From: Flagellimonas pacifica
GTDB taxonomy: Bacteria; Bacteroidota; Bacteroidia; Flavobacteriales; Flavobacteriaceae
Assembly (NCBI RefSeq): GCF_900215465.1
Contig: NZ_OBEH01000005.1
Span: forward strand, 233,326 to 297,325
DNA length: 64,000 nt
Direction: 5' to 3'
In this document: positions 18,380-27,733 of the stretch, piece after piece
Layout: the number at the start of each line of letters is the position of its first letter
Numbering within the stretch: the first letter of the stretch is position 1
The notes under the pieces: generated by a model
The model's input: only the letters and a program-made list of their open reading frames with translations
Told to the model about the DNA's origin: nothing
Database searches by the model: none
Position numbers and translations under genes: made by a program

Positions 18380-18590
18380 ATCCACCAACATCCAATATAG
18401 ATCAAAAACCCTTTGACAGGATTAGCTCTTTTTTAAAAAGAATGTAATTTGCCGGATATTTAGCATTTAAGAGCGGCTGAAATAGGGTGTCAAAAATTGA
18501 TGTAAGCGGTAAGTTAAAATGCACATTTTTAGGAAATCTATTAGCCCAAAAACTTTGTCTTACAAAACCTTCGATTTATGGTACTGAAAG

Positions 18591-20552
18591 TTACCACTTC
18601 ATCCTCTGCAACCGTACCGCATTTACGATGGCTAACAAAGCAACACCCACATCAGCAAAGACCGCTTCCCACATTGTGGCCAATCCACCTGCCCCTAAAA
18701 TCAGAACAATTGCTTTTACGCCAAATGCCAAACCGATATTCTGCCAAACGATTCTTCGAGTAGAACGACCAATTTGAATCGCCCTTGCAATCTTACTGGG
18801 CTGGTCGGTCTGGATGATGACATCAGCAGTCTCAATGGCCACATCACTCCCCAATCCGCCCATTGCGATACCCACATCACTTGCAGCCAAGACGGGCGCA
18901 TCATTGATACCGTCCCCAATGAAGGCTACTTTAATGTCTGACCGCTTTTTGAGTTGTTCGACTTCGTTGAGCTTGTCTTCAGGCAACATTCCACCTTTCG
19001 CCCAATCGATGTTCATTTCGTTGGAAACTTGTTGGGTTATAGAATCCTTATCGCCCGAGAGCATAATGATTTTTGAAATTCCCGAATCCCTGATCTGTTC
19101 GATGGCCTGGTGGGCATCTTCCTTCAATTCATCCGCGATGGTTACATAACCTGCAAATTTTCCATCTATGGCCACCATTACGATGGACCCTACAATGGTA
19201 TCGGTTTCAGATGGAACTCCGATGTTGTTTGTTGTCATCAAAGCTTTATTTCCGACGAATACGGTTTTCCCGTTGACCGTGCCCTTCAATCCCTTTCCCG
19301 CGACCTCTGAAACACCGGTCGTTGCATAATCCATACCATCCGCTTTATATTCCAGTATCGCCTTTGCGATGGGATGGGTGGATTGCTCTTCCATCGCCAT
19401 CAGGTATTTCATAAACTCTTTTTCCCCAAAAATTATGGAATTGATTTCCTTGATTTTGAATATCCCTTTGGTAACCGTTCCGGTCTTGTCCATAACCACC
19501 GTATTCACTTTGGTCATCGCATCCAAAAAGGATGCACCCTTGAACAGGATGCCATTGCGGGATGCCGCACCCAATCCACCGAAATAACCCAGTGGAATGG
19601 AAATGACCAATGCACAAGGACAGGAAATCACCAAAAATATCAAAGCTCTGTACAGCCAATCACGAAATACGTAATCATCTATAAAAAAGTAGGGTAGGAA
19701 TGTCAGGCCAATAGCGAGGAAAACCACGATTGGGGTATAGATCCGAGCAAACTTTCTGATAAACAGTTCTGTCTTTGATTTTCGAGTGGTGGCGTTCTGA
19801 ACCAAATCAAGTATACGGGCAATGGAACTGTCCTTAAATTCCTTGGTAGTCTCAATTTCGATAACACCATCGAGGTTGATACTTCCTGCAAAAACTTTAT
19901 CGCCCTTGGCAATGGTATCGGGTTTACTTTCGCCAGTAATCGCAGCCGTATTTACCGATGCTTTTTCGGATAGCAGTTTTCCGTCCAACGGGATTTTCTC
20001 GCCCACACGGACCTGAATTTTCTCGCCTATCTTAACGGTTTCGGGATTTACCAAAAAAAAATCGCCATCACGATGGACTAACGCTTCATTTGGGCGTACA
20101 TCCAATAGGGCCTTGATACTATCCTTAGAACTTCTTACGGCCGCGGCCTGGAACAGTTCACCTACTGCATAAAACAACATTACGGCCACACCTTCGGGAT
20201 ATTCACCGATGGCGAACGCGCCCAAAGTTGCAATGGACATCAAGAAGAACTCGGTAAAGAAATCCCCTCTTTTGATGCTTGCCCAACCTTCCTTAATCAC
20301 AGGAAGACCAACTGGAATATATGCAACGACGTACCAAACTATCCGTATCCAATCTTTGAAAAAAGGAAAGGTGTCAAAATAGTCAAAGGCGATTCCTGCA
20401 ATTAATAGTACAAAACTAAAAATGGCAGGTATATAGGCCTTAAATTTAGAAGCCTCTTCTGGACTGCTATGGTTATGACCATCATCGTGAGTGTGTTCGC
20501 CCGAATGTTCTCCGGTTTTAATATCTCTCAGGTTTATTTTTTTCTTTTTCAT
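18591..20552 (-). CDS. ZntA-like Zn/Cd/Co/Pb P-type ATPase
   Basis: 653 residues from the ATG at 20552 (a TTG at 20582 is an upstream alternative). A His-rich N-terminus (HSGEHTHDDGHNH) replaces the usual HMA domain. Membrane segments, the SCPCALVIS metal site in TM6 (near 308), the phosphorylation motif DKTGTVTKG (near 354) and GDGINDAPVLAASDVG (near 543) are intact. CPC with a His-rich tail and a C-terminal Lys/Asp pattern indicates the divalent-metal (P1B-2) group that exports Zn, Cd, Pb or Co to the periplasm. It is the last gene of the operon with the Fur-like regulator and CusBA, which would carry the metal on across the outer membrane. Confidence 0.88.
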   Translation of the reverse strand: MKKKKINLRDIKTGEHSGEHTHDDGHNHSSPEEASKFKAYIPAIFSFVLLIAGIAFDYFDTFPFFKDWIRIVWYVVAYIPVGLPVIKEGWASIKRGDFFTEFFLMSIATLGAFAIGEYPEGVAVMLFYAVGELFQAAAVRSSKDSIKALLDVRPNEALVHRDGDFFLVNPETVKIGEKIQVRVGEKIPLDGKLLSEKASVNTAAITGESKPDTIAKGDKVFAGSINLDGVIEIETTKEFKDSSIARILDLVQNATTRKSKTELFIRKFARIYTPIVVFLAIGLTFLPYFFIDDYVFRDWLYRALIFLVISCPCALVISIPLGYFGGLGAASRNGILFKGASFLDAMTKVNTVVMDKTGTVTKGIFKIKEINSIIFGEKEFMKYLMAMEEQSTHPIAKAILEYKADGMDYATTGVSEVAGKGLKGTVNGKTVFVGNKALMTTNNIGVPSETDTIVGSIVMVAIDGKFAGYVTIADELKEDAHQAIEQIRDSGISKIIMLSGDKDSITQQVSNEMNIDWAKGGMLPEDKLNEVEQLKKRSDIKVAFIGDGINDAPVLAASDVGIAMGGLGSDVAIETADVIIQTDQPSKIARAIQIGRSTRRIVWQNIGLAFGVKAIVLILGAGGLATMWEAVFADVGVALLAIVNAVRLQRMKW

Positions 20553-20593
20553 ATATGCAATATCTAAACTTGTCCAATGCAACGGAAGTGCAT

Positions 20594-21010
20594 TTATTGG
20601 CCGCTACATTTCTCACAAATACCCTTTAAAACCAAGTTAGCATCTTCTGCAATGTAACCGTCAGGTAGGTTAATATGTGGAATTTTGTGTTCCGTAAGGC
20701 AGACCGTTTCATCACAATTATTACAATGAAAATGTAAGTGCAAATCTTGTTCGAGATTACAGTCGCAACCTGTTTCGCAAAGTGCATATTTTTGTATGCC
20801 AGTACCATCATCTATTTGGTGTACAATTTTCTTTTCCTCAAAAGTGCGCAATGTTCTATACAAGGTTGTGCGGTCAGCTTTTCCGAAAGCGACTTCGATA
20901 TCCGTTAATGAAGTGGCGGCTTCCTTTTCTGCTAAATACTTATAAATTAGAATTCGCATTGCTGTTGGGCGAACACCATTTTCAGTAAGTCTTTGTTCTA
21001 TTTCTTTCAT
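20594..21010 (-). CDS. Fur-family metal-dependent repressor (Zur/Fur type)
   Basis: 138 residues: a winged helix (TENGVRPTAMRILIYKYL, recognition helix ADRTTLYRTLRTFEEK) and a dimerisation domain with the HLHFHCNNC metal site and a second structural CEKC pair at the C-terminus, with CETGCDC between. The His/Cys pattern fits Fur/Zur zinc-structured repressors. It lies inside the metal-efflux operon, 16 bases after cusB and 41 before the ATPase. A Fur-family repressor controlling efflux is unusual, as Zur normally represses uptake, so it may sense excess differently or regulate elsewhere. No Fur box was found nearby. Confidence 0.85.
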   Translation of the reverse strand: MKEIEQRLTENGVRPTAMRILIYKYLAEKEAATSLTDIEVAFGKADRTTLYRTLRTFEEKKIVHQIDDGTGIQKYALCETGCDCNLEQDLHLHFHCNNCDETVCLTEHKIPHINLPDGYIAEDANLVLKGICEKCSGQ

Positions 21011-21026
21011 TATCTAGTTTTATTTA

Positions 21027-22220
21027 TCAATGTCCGTGTTCTTCGGATTCACCCTTTTTCATTTCCGCCATTAGATAGTAGGCATTGTTGTAGGCAAATT
21101 TTATATTCGGCTCTTGGTCGGTAAGAAAATTGATGGCAATCCACTCGCCATCGTGGGTACTTTTTGTTATTTCTACGGGTGTAAAATGCCATTGGTCATT
21201 TTCCTTTTTTGCCGAAAACAAATATGACCTTTCGCCATCCGTTGCTATGGCACTTTCCGGCATTGCCCTTGTCAAAGAGTTATCTGTTTGAATGCGTCCT
21301 TGAATGTACATTCCCGGTATCAGGTTGCCTTCTTTGTTATCGATTTCGGCGTGGATGTGCAATGCCTTAGGATTTTGCTCAAAAGTCTTTCCTACGGAAT
21401 AGATTTCTGCCGTCAGTTCCTTTCCTGGTATGGACTGCACATTGAAGGTCACTTTCTGCCCTTCTTTCACTTTGTACACGTCTTTTTCAAAAACCATCAA
21501 ATCCGCGTGAACGTGGTGGGTGTCTACTACTTCCATAAGGTCAGTCTGTGGTTCTACATACTGGCCTGTCTTAACTTCTACTTTTTGGACAAATCCTTCA
21601 ATTGGGCTTCGCAATGCTACCCTTTGATAAATTGTTCCGTTTCTTACACCAGAAGCGCTAATACTTAATTGTTGCAATTGGGCATCCAAACCTTTGGCTA
21701 AACTTTTGGATGCCTGATATTCCGCTTCGGCCTTTTGAAAATTGGCACCGCTACCCACACCTGCATCGTATAAGGTTTTTTGTCGTTCATATTCCTTCTT
21801 TAGAAATTGACTATTACTATACGCACTCAGGTAATCTGTCTGTTTTTGAATGATATTGGGATGTGACAGATATACAACTGTTTGCCCTTTATTGACCTTG
21901 TCACCCTCAATTACCTCGATGGAAACCACATTTGCCCCTACGACCGAAGTGATAGTAGCCTCATTTTGTGGTGGTACTTCCAGTTGGCCATTTGCTTCGA
22001 CATAGCCACTCATATTACGCATTTGCAACGTATCGATTTTCATTTGAAGTGCATCGAACTGTTTGGCCGTGAGCACTACTTCTTCAGCTTCACCTTCACT
22101 ATGTTTTTCTTCCATTTCGGAATTTTCCGCTCTGTTTTCGGATTTAGAATCCCCACAGGACGATAGCCCCAAGAATATCATTATGAGTCCAAAAACTGTA
22201 TATTTAGATAGATTTTTCAT
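21027..22220 (-). CDS. RND efflux periplasmic adaptor (CusB/CzcB family)
   Basis: 397 residues with a lipoprotein signal (lipobox LSSC), an acidic/His linker, then barrel-sandwich halves (VVGANVVSIEVIEGDKVNKGQ and VALRSPIEGFVQKVEVKTGQYV) around a coiled-coil hairpin, and beta-barrel/membrane-proximal domains. The C-terminus ends in EEHGH, a possible metal-binding tail. It is the membrane-fusion component joining the inner-membrane RND pump to the outer-membrane channel. It starts two bases after the CusA-TolC stop. Zn/Cd/Co or Cu/Ag specificity cannot be decided; the neighbouring ZntA-like pump favours divalent metals. Confidence 0.88.
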   Translation of the reverse strand: MKNLSKYTVFGLIMIFLGLSSCGDSKSENRAENSEMEEKHSEGEAEEVVLTAKQFDALQMKIDTLQMRNMSGYVEANGQLEVPPQNEATITSVVGANVVSIEVIEGDKVNKGQTVVYLSHPNIIQKQTDYLSAYSNSQFLKKEYERQKTLYDAGVGSGANFQKAEAEYQASKSLAKGLDAQLQQLSISASGVRNGTIYQRVALRSPIEGFVQKVEVKTGQYVEPQTDLMEVVDTHHVHADLMVFEKDVYKVKEGQKVTFNVQSIPGKELTAEIYSVGKTFEQNPKALHIHAEIDNKEGNLIPGMYIQGRIQTDNSLTRAMPESAIATDGERSYLFSAKKENDQWHFTPVEITKSTHDGEWIAINFLTDQEPNIKFAYNNAYYLMAEMKKGESEEHGH

Positions 22221-22222
22221 TT

Positions 22223-25200
22223 TTATTGCTTAAAATATTGTAGTTCAAATGTTGATTTTAGGTAATTGTCGAGAGCGTCTAGCGCATCCATTTCGGTTTG
22301 TATGGCATCCCGTATGATTTGTGTAAATGCTGCGTAGTCCACCGCACCTTCTTTATAGGCCAGCAATGCCCCTTTTCGCTGTTCCTCGGCAAGTGGTAAC
22401 GCCTTTGCGTTATAAAATTGCCAAGATGTTTTCCATTTTTGGTAAGCCTGTGTTACTTGCTGATATTCTGATTGCAGTTGCCGTTGCGTAAAGTCAGCAT
22501 TAGCCTTTGCGATTTCGCTATCGAGTTTGGCGGCTTTTGTCTGACTGCGTTTCGAACCAGAAAACAAGGGAATTGAAATCCCTGCCTGATAACTGTAAAA
22601 TCCGCTGTTGCCGTTCACTCTTTGAAGACCACCCTGTACATTGAAATTGGGCAACAAATTGGCACGTTTTGATTTGTAATTGGCTTCTGCTTCGGCAATA
22701 CGTTTTTGCGAAAATTCCAGTTCGGGATGTTTGTCCAAATCCGTATCCATTCCCAATATGGCAACTTCACTTTCGTCCAAAGTTTTGGGAACGGAATAAA
22801 AACTATCCGATGTTAACCAAAAGTTGAATCTCTGAAGGGCAATTGCATAATCACTTTCTGCTTGCTGTAATTTGTTACTGATTTGCAAGGCCTGATTTAT
22901 AGCTGATGAATATTCCAATCTTGAAATAGCCTCTACCTTAAAGTTGAGCTCGATAGCTTTTTCAAATTGCTTGTAGATAGAATCCAGTTCGCGATATAAC
23001 TCAAATTTTTGGCGTTGTTGATAGGCTTGCGACCAAGCCTTTTTAACTTCCTGTTCCACTTGCAGTTCGGAAAGGTCGAGGGCTGTTTTAGCCAATGCGA
23101 TACGCTGTTTTTGTAGACGCTTCTTTGCGCTTATGCCAAACAGGTTGATATTCTGTTGACCAACACCAATGATAGTATAGATACCTTGATTATCCGATAT
23201 TTCTTCGCCACCCGTAAAGACCTGAGTTTTTCCAAAATCATAGGCTGTTCCTTTTAGAACCTCTTGTTGTTGAATATTTAACTGTTTCGCCTTTAATAGT
23301 GGGTAATTTTCCTTGGAAATTTCGACTGCTCTTTCCAATGAAATAACAGGCAACGTGTCGTTCTGTTGAACTTGTTGCGCTTTCATAAAAGTGGATGTAA
23401 ACAAAAGGCAAACAACCGCAGTTGCTGTTACCAATTTTGGATTTAGTTTCATCTTACGTTCCGAACGTTTCTCTACCCATTGATAGAAAATAGGAAGGAT
23501 GAAGAGTGTCAAAAGCGTTGACGTTATCAACCCACCGATAACCACGGTTGCCAGAGGTCGCTGTACTTCAGCACCAGCCGAAGCTGAAATCGCCATTGGA
23601 AGAAACCCTAAAATATCAGTAAAGGCGGTCAACATAATAGGACGTATTCTACGTTTTGTACCCTCAATAATTCGGTCTTTAAGATTAGTTACACCTTCCT
23701 CTTTTAACTCGTTCAGACCACTAATCATTACCAATCCGTTCAAAACGGCAACCCCAAATAATACAATAAAACCTACCCCTGCGGAAATGCTAAAGGGCAT
23801 ATCCCGAAGCCATAACGCAAACACACCACCTATAGTCGCCATTGGGATAGCTAGATATATCATCACAGTCTGCTGAAAGGATTTTAAGGCGAAATAAATC
23901 AATATAAATATGAGTAGTAGGGCAATAGGAACGACCGTTTTCAATCGCTCGCTTGCCCGTTCTAGATTTTCAAATGCACCACCATATCGAATAAAATAAC
24001 CTGGTGGCAAATCAAGGTTTGCTTCAAGCTTATCTTTAATCTCGTTAACTAAAGATTCCACATCACGTCCGCGTACATTTACACCTACATAAGTTCTGCG
24101 ATTTGTATTGTCTCGACTTATCTGCATCGGCCCAGGTGTGTACTCAATATCCGCCAGTTCCTGAAGGGGTATTTGTGAACCGTTCGGTAGATTAATATAT
24201 AGATTTCTGATATCGCTAATATCGGTTCGGTTTTGTTCGTCGAGCCTAACAACCAAATCAAAACGTTTTTCGCCTTCGAAAATCACCCCAGCATAACCAC
24301 CCGCAAAAGCGGATTGCACTATGGTATTAAGTTGGTCGATACTAACCCCATATTGTGCCAGTTTATTTCGATTGTACTTAATGGTCATTTGCGGTAATCC
24401 TGAGGTAGCTTCTGCTCTCATATCACCAATACCAGAGGTGCCTGCGATAATTTTAGTGATTTCTTCGGCTTTTGCGGCTAATACAGCAATATCCTCGCCA
24501 TAGATTTTAATGGCAACATCCTCGCGGATACCTTCCAGCAATTCGTTAAACCGCATTTCAATGGGTTGGGTAAACTCATAATTAACACCAGGTACAATAC
24601 TGACCGCTTCTTTCATTTTATCAATTAGTTCATCCTTGCTATCGGCAGATACCCATTCATTCTGTGGTTTAAGGATGACGAAAACATCGGCAAAATCCAT
24701 AGGCATAGGGTCTGTAGGAACTTCGGCAACACCTATACGGCTCACTATTTTATCAACTTCTGGAAACTCGGCCTTTACAATACGCTCTATCTTGGTCGTG
24801 GTCTCAACGGTCTCGCTCAACGAGCTTCCGGGTTGAAGGATTGCGTGGAATGCAATATCACCTTCGTCCAATTGCGGAATAAACTCACCACCCATTTTAG
24901 TAAACATAAATATGGCAATGGCAAAAATGGCTACGGCAGTACCTACTATCCATTTTCCTTTTTCCAGCGTATTTACCAACAGCGGTTCATATTTGTGCTG
25001 CACCCATTGCACAAAACGGTCGCCCCACGATTTTTTTTCTGTTTTAGGCGGTTTCAATAGTAGGGCGGACATCATGGGCACATACGTAAGGCAGAGAAAC
25101 ATAGCACCTATCATTGCAAAAATGAACGTGAGCGCCATTGGCTGGAACATCTTACCCTCAATCCCTTCCAAAGCCAGAATGGGCAGGAATACAATAAGGA

Positions 25201-26566
25201 TGATTAGCTGACCGAAAAAGGCAGCGTTCATCATTTTTTTAGAAGCATTTGCAGCGATTTCATCACGCTTTTCCTTGTTCAACGACTTCTTTTTAAGGAC
25301 ATAGCTTCCCATTAGAAATACACTGGCTTCCACGATTATGACCGCCCCATCGACTATGATACCGAAATCAATTGCACCCAAGCTCATCAGGTTTGCCCAT
25401 ACGTCAAAAACGTTCATCAGAATAAATGCGAACAATAATGAAAGTGGTATAGTAGAGGCTACAATAAGTCCACCACGCCAGTTTCCCAAAAGAAAGACCA
25501 ATACAAAGATCACGATGAGCGCACCTTCCAATAAATTGTTGCGTACAGTTCCCGTGGTTTCACTTATGAGCTTGCTTCTGTCCAGTAAGGGCTGGATAAT
25601 CACACCTTCCGGAAGGGATTTCTGTATTTCATCCATCCTGTCCTTGACGCGAACAATGACATCGTTCGAGTTGGCACCTTTAAGCATCATGACCAGACCG
25701 CCCACGACTTCGCCTTCGCCATCCTGGGTCAATGCCCCATAGCGGACAGCAGAACCGAAGCGAACACCGGCGACATCACTTACGGTAATAGGAATCCCGT
25801 TTTTATTTTTAATGATAATTTTTTTAATGTCATCAAGGCTGCGAACCAAGCCTTCACCGCGAATGAAGTTGGCCTGATGGTTCTTTTCGATGTAAGCGCC
25901 CCCAGTGTTTTTGTTGTTCGTTTCCAATGCTGTGAACACATCGGCGATCGTAAGTCCGATAGCTTTCAGTTCGTTGGGGTCCACAGCAACCTCATATTGT
26001 TTTATTTTCCCCCCGATAGCATTGATTTCCACAACGCCGGGCACCATTGCCATTTGCCGCCGTACGATCCAATCTTGCATTGTCCGTAAGTCGGCCAAGG
26101 AATATTTATCCTGAAATTCAGGTTTTACTTTTAGGGTGTATTGATATACTTCGCCCAGGCCGGTTGAAATAGGGCCCATAGAAGGTTGACCGAACCCTTG
26201 GGGAATCTGTTCGCGCACTTCAGTTAGTTTTTCGGAGACAAGCTGACGCGGTAGGTATGTTCCCATATCATCATCAAAAACGATGGTTACTACGGAAAGC
26301 CCAAATCTTGAAACCGAACGGATTTCCTTGACACTTGGCAGGTTGCTCATAGCTACTTCGACCGGGTAGGTTACGAATTGCTCAATATCCTCTGTTCCCA
26401 GATTGGGCGATTGTGTGATAACTTGTACTTGATTATTGGTAATATCAGGTACGGCATCGATGGGAACTTGCGTCATGCTGTACAGACCGGCACCAATGAG
26501 CGCAAGTGTAAGCAGACCGATAATAAATTTGTGGTTGATTGAAAAATCAATGATTTTGTTAATCAT
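22223..26566 (-). CDS. CusA/CzcA-family RND metal pump fused to a TolC-like outer-membrane protein
   Basis: 1447 residues. Residues 1-1035 are a complete heavy-metal RND pump: MINKIIDFSINHKFI start, the periplasmic porter domains and TM4 with the Asp-rich proton relay region (LGAIDFGIIVDGAV). At about residue 1040 the sequence passes through KRSERKMKLNPK into a hydrophobic signal-like segment (VTATAVVCLLFTSTF) and a TolC/CzcC-type domain (about 1065-1447, paired helices such as SYQAGISIPLFSGSKRS). So pump and channel are made as one chain, a known Bacteroidota arrangement that must be cleaved or pass the envelope differently. It heads the efflux operon after the small DUF6660 gene. Confidence 0.88.
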   Translation of the reverse strand: MINKIIDFSINHKFIIGLLTLALIGAGLYSMTQVPIDAVPDITNNQVQVITQSPNLGTEDIEQFVTYPVEVAMSNLPSVKEIRSVSRFGLSVVTIVFDDDMGTYLPRQLVSEKLTEVREQIPQGFGQPSMGPISTGLGEVYQYTLKVKPEFQDKYSLADLRTMQDWIVRRQMAMVPGVVEINAIGGKIKQYEVAVDPNELKAIGLTIADVFTALETNNKNTGGAYIEKNHQANFIRGEGLVRSLDDIKKIIIKNKNGIPITVSDVAGVRFGSAVRYGALTQDGEGEVVGGLVMMLKGANSNDVIVRVKDRMDEIQKSLPEGVIIQPLLDRSKLISETTGTVRNNLLEGALIVIFVLVFLLGNWRGGLIVASTIPLSLLFAFILMNVFDVWANLMSLGAIDFGIIVDGAVIIVEASVFLMGSYVLKKKSLNKEKRDEIAANASKKMMNAAFFGQLIILIVFLPILALEGIEGKMFQPMALTFIFAMIGAMFLCLTYVPMMSALLLKPPKTEKKSWGDRFVQWVQHKYEPLLVNTLEKGKWIVGTAVAIFAIAIFMFTKMGGEFIPQLDEGDIAFHAILQPGSSLSETVETTTKIERIVKAEFPEVDKIVSRIGVAEVPTDPMPMDFADVFVILKPQNEWVSADSKDELIDKMKEAVSIVPGVNYEFTQPIEMRFNELLEGIREDVAIKIYGEDIAVLAAKAEEITKIIAGTSGIGDMRAEATSGLPQMTIKYNRNKLAQYGVSIDQLNTIVQSAFAGGYAGVIFEGEKRFDLVVRLDEQNRTDISDIRNLYINLPNGSQIPLQELADIEYTPGPMQISRDNTNRRTYVGVNVRGRDVESLVNEIKDKLEANLDLPPGYFIRYGGAFENLERASERLKTVVPIALLLIFILIYFALKSFQQTVMIYLAIPMATIGGVFALWLRDMPFSISAGVGFIVLFGVAVLNGLVMISGLNELKEEGVTNLKDRIIEGTKRRIRPIMLTAFTDILGFLPMAISASAGAEVQRPLATVVIGGLITSTLLTLFILPIFYQWVEKRSERKMKLNPKLVTATAVVCLLFTSTFMKAQQVQQNDTLPVISLERAVEISKENYPLLKAKQLNIQQQEVLKGTAYDFGKTQVFTGGEEISDNQGIYTIIGVGQQNINLFGISAKKRLQKQRIALAKTALDLSELQVEQEVKKAWSQAYQQRQKFELYRELDSIYKQFEKAIELNFKVEAISRLEYSSAINQALQISNKLQQAESDYAIALQRFNFWLTSDSFYSVPKTLDESEVAILGMDTDLDKHPELEFSQKRIAEAEANYKSKRANLLPNFNVQGGLQRVNGNSGFYSYQAGISIPLFSGSKRSQTKAAKLDSEIAKANADFTQRQLQSEYQQVTQAYQKWKTSWQFYNAKALPLAEEQRKGALLAYKEGAVDYAAFTQIIRDAIQTEMDALDALDNYLKSTFELQYFKQ

Positions 26567-26671
26567 TATTCATAAGGTATTAATTCAGTTGAAAAACAGG
26601 ATAGTTTGCTTCTAACCCATCAGAGAAGAAGTTGTTCGTCTACAACAGGACAGAGATATCCTGTTACTGAA

Positions 26672-26980
26672 TTATACCTGGGGAGGCTGAAAAAGAGAAT
26701 GGGAACAATCCTTGCCCAAACTATCAAAATGCGAGAAGTTATCGTGTAACGCTGTAGGCTGAAAGGGTTCGAAAGCCACAAGTTTAAAATCTATGGTGTG
26801 GACGTGACAACAATGACAATTGCAAAAAGGCGAACAAAGTTCACAGTCCTGGTCGTGATCACCATCAAAATCGACTACAGAAACAACCTGCGTATCATCA
26901 TTGGTCTTTCCCGTATCGCTACAGGGCACTAGGTTTAATGCCAAAAAGTAAATTGATAATATGAATGCGAGATATTTCAA
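26672..26980 (-). CDS. DUF6660-like small exported Cys/His-rich protein
   Basis: 102 residues from the TTG at 26980; the frame contains no ATG at all. LKYLAFILSIYFLALNLVPC is a signal or lipoprotein-like start, followed by an acidic stretch and CSPFCNCHCCH, a dense Cys/His metal-binding cluster. This resembles the small proteins placed directly before cusA in Flavobacteriia (DUF6660). A TATCTTTG -7 element (26992-26985) ends five bases before the TTG, which would give an almost leaderless message. Metal sequestration in the periplasm is inferred. Confidence 0.6.
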   Translation of the reverse strand: MKYLAFILSIYFLALNLVPCSDTGKTNDDTQVVSVVDFDGDHDQDCELCSPFCNCHCCHVHTIDFKLVAFEPFQPTALHDNFSHFDSLGKDCSHSLFQPPQV

Positions 26981-27100
26981 GTCACAAAGATAAAAAGATT
27001 TTCGTGCAACTGGATTGCAAATAATCCAATTGAAGGTTTCGTAAAACGGCCGATTAAGAGGACAAAGCGAGCAAAAAAGTTGAATTCCCAAAAAATGTTC

Positions 27101-27249
27101 GTGGCTGTTGCACAACTAACAATATTCATTAAAAACTAAGTTTCTTACTTTCTTGGTATTTACAACAACTTGATTATCAACGGCTATTGATTTATAATTT
27201 GGTCGATTTTTATGATTTATCAGCAAAAACATGGTTCTGCAACAGCCAC
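27101..27249. mobile_element. MITE-like element, copy 1 (149 bp)
   Basis: Bounded by inverted ends GTGGCTGTTGCA and TGCAACAGCCAC, and flanked by a direct 4-bp duplication GTTC (27097-27100 and 27250-27253). It has no coding capacity. The element at 45713-45861 is its exact reverse complement over all 149 bases. It is a non-autonomous element moved in trans by an insertion sequence with the same ends; such an end may lie at 63909. Confidence 0.85.
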
Positions 27250-27331
27250 GTTCACTTAGAGGGACTCCAATATCGATAATTACATATCAAGGTCTGCAGT
27301 GAAAAAAAACGATTTTCAATAGTATTACAAC

Positions 27332-27733
27332 TTACAAATTTTCCTTAAAAAGGCTAAGTGCTGTAACAATACTTGATTCCAATTCCTTATATTGATCTTG
27401 AACATCGGATTGATAGACCACGTTTTCACCTACATTATGTTTTGTGATAAATTCATTGTCGGGCGACATTATCCACATCGGGTTGTACCCCAAACTGTAA
27501 TAGTACAATATCAGTTTGATGGTCGTCAATGATAACGGTCCCCGCTCTACATTGGTAATGGTCTGATAATCCACGCCAAAACGTTCCGCCATGTTCTTTC
27601 TTGAAAAAATGCTCGACCGTTTGTCCTCTACATCATCGTTCTCTATTAATTCCTCACGAATGAGCTTCAAGCGCTCCCCGATAAAATAGAAGTCCTTTGC
27701 CGTTGCGTTCAATATTTCGTCCATATCTTTCAT
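27332..27733 (-). CDS. XRE-type helix-turn-helix regulator
   Basis: 133 residues with an HTH of Cro/CI type at about 15-80 (FIGERLKLIREEL.. RKNMAERFGVDYQTITNVERG) and a C-terminal helical tail. Its start overlaps the stop of the coupling-protein gene by four bases, so it is the last gene of the unit on this strand. It may regulate the transfer module; the target is unknown. Confidence 0.7.
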   Translation of the reverse strand: MKDMDEILNATAKDFYFIGERLKLIREELIENDDVEDKRSSIFSRKNMAERFGVDYQTITNVERGPLSLTTIKLILYYYSLGYNPMWIMSPDNEFITKHNVGENVVYQSDVQDQYKELESSIVTALSLFKENL

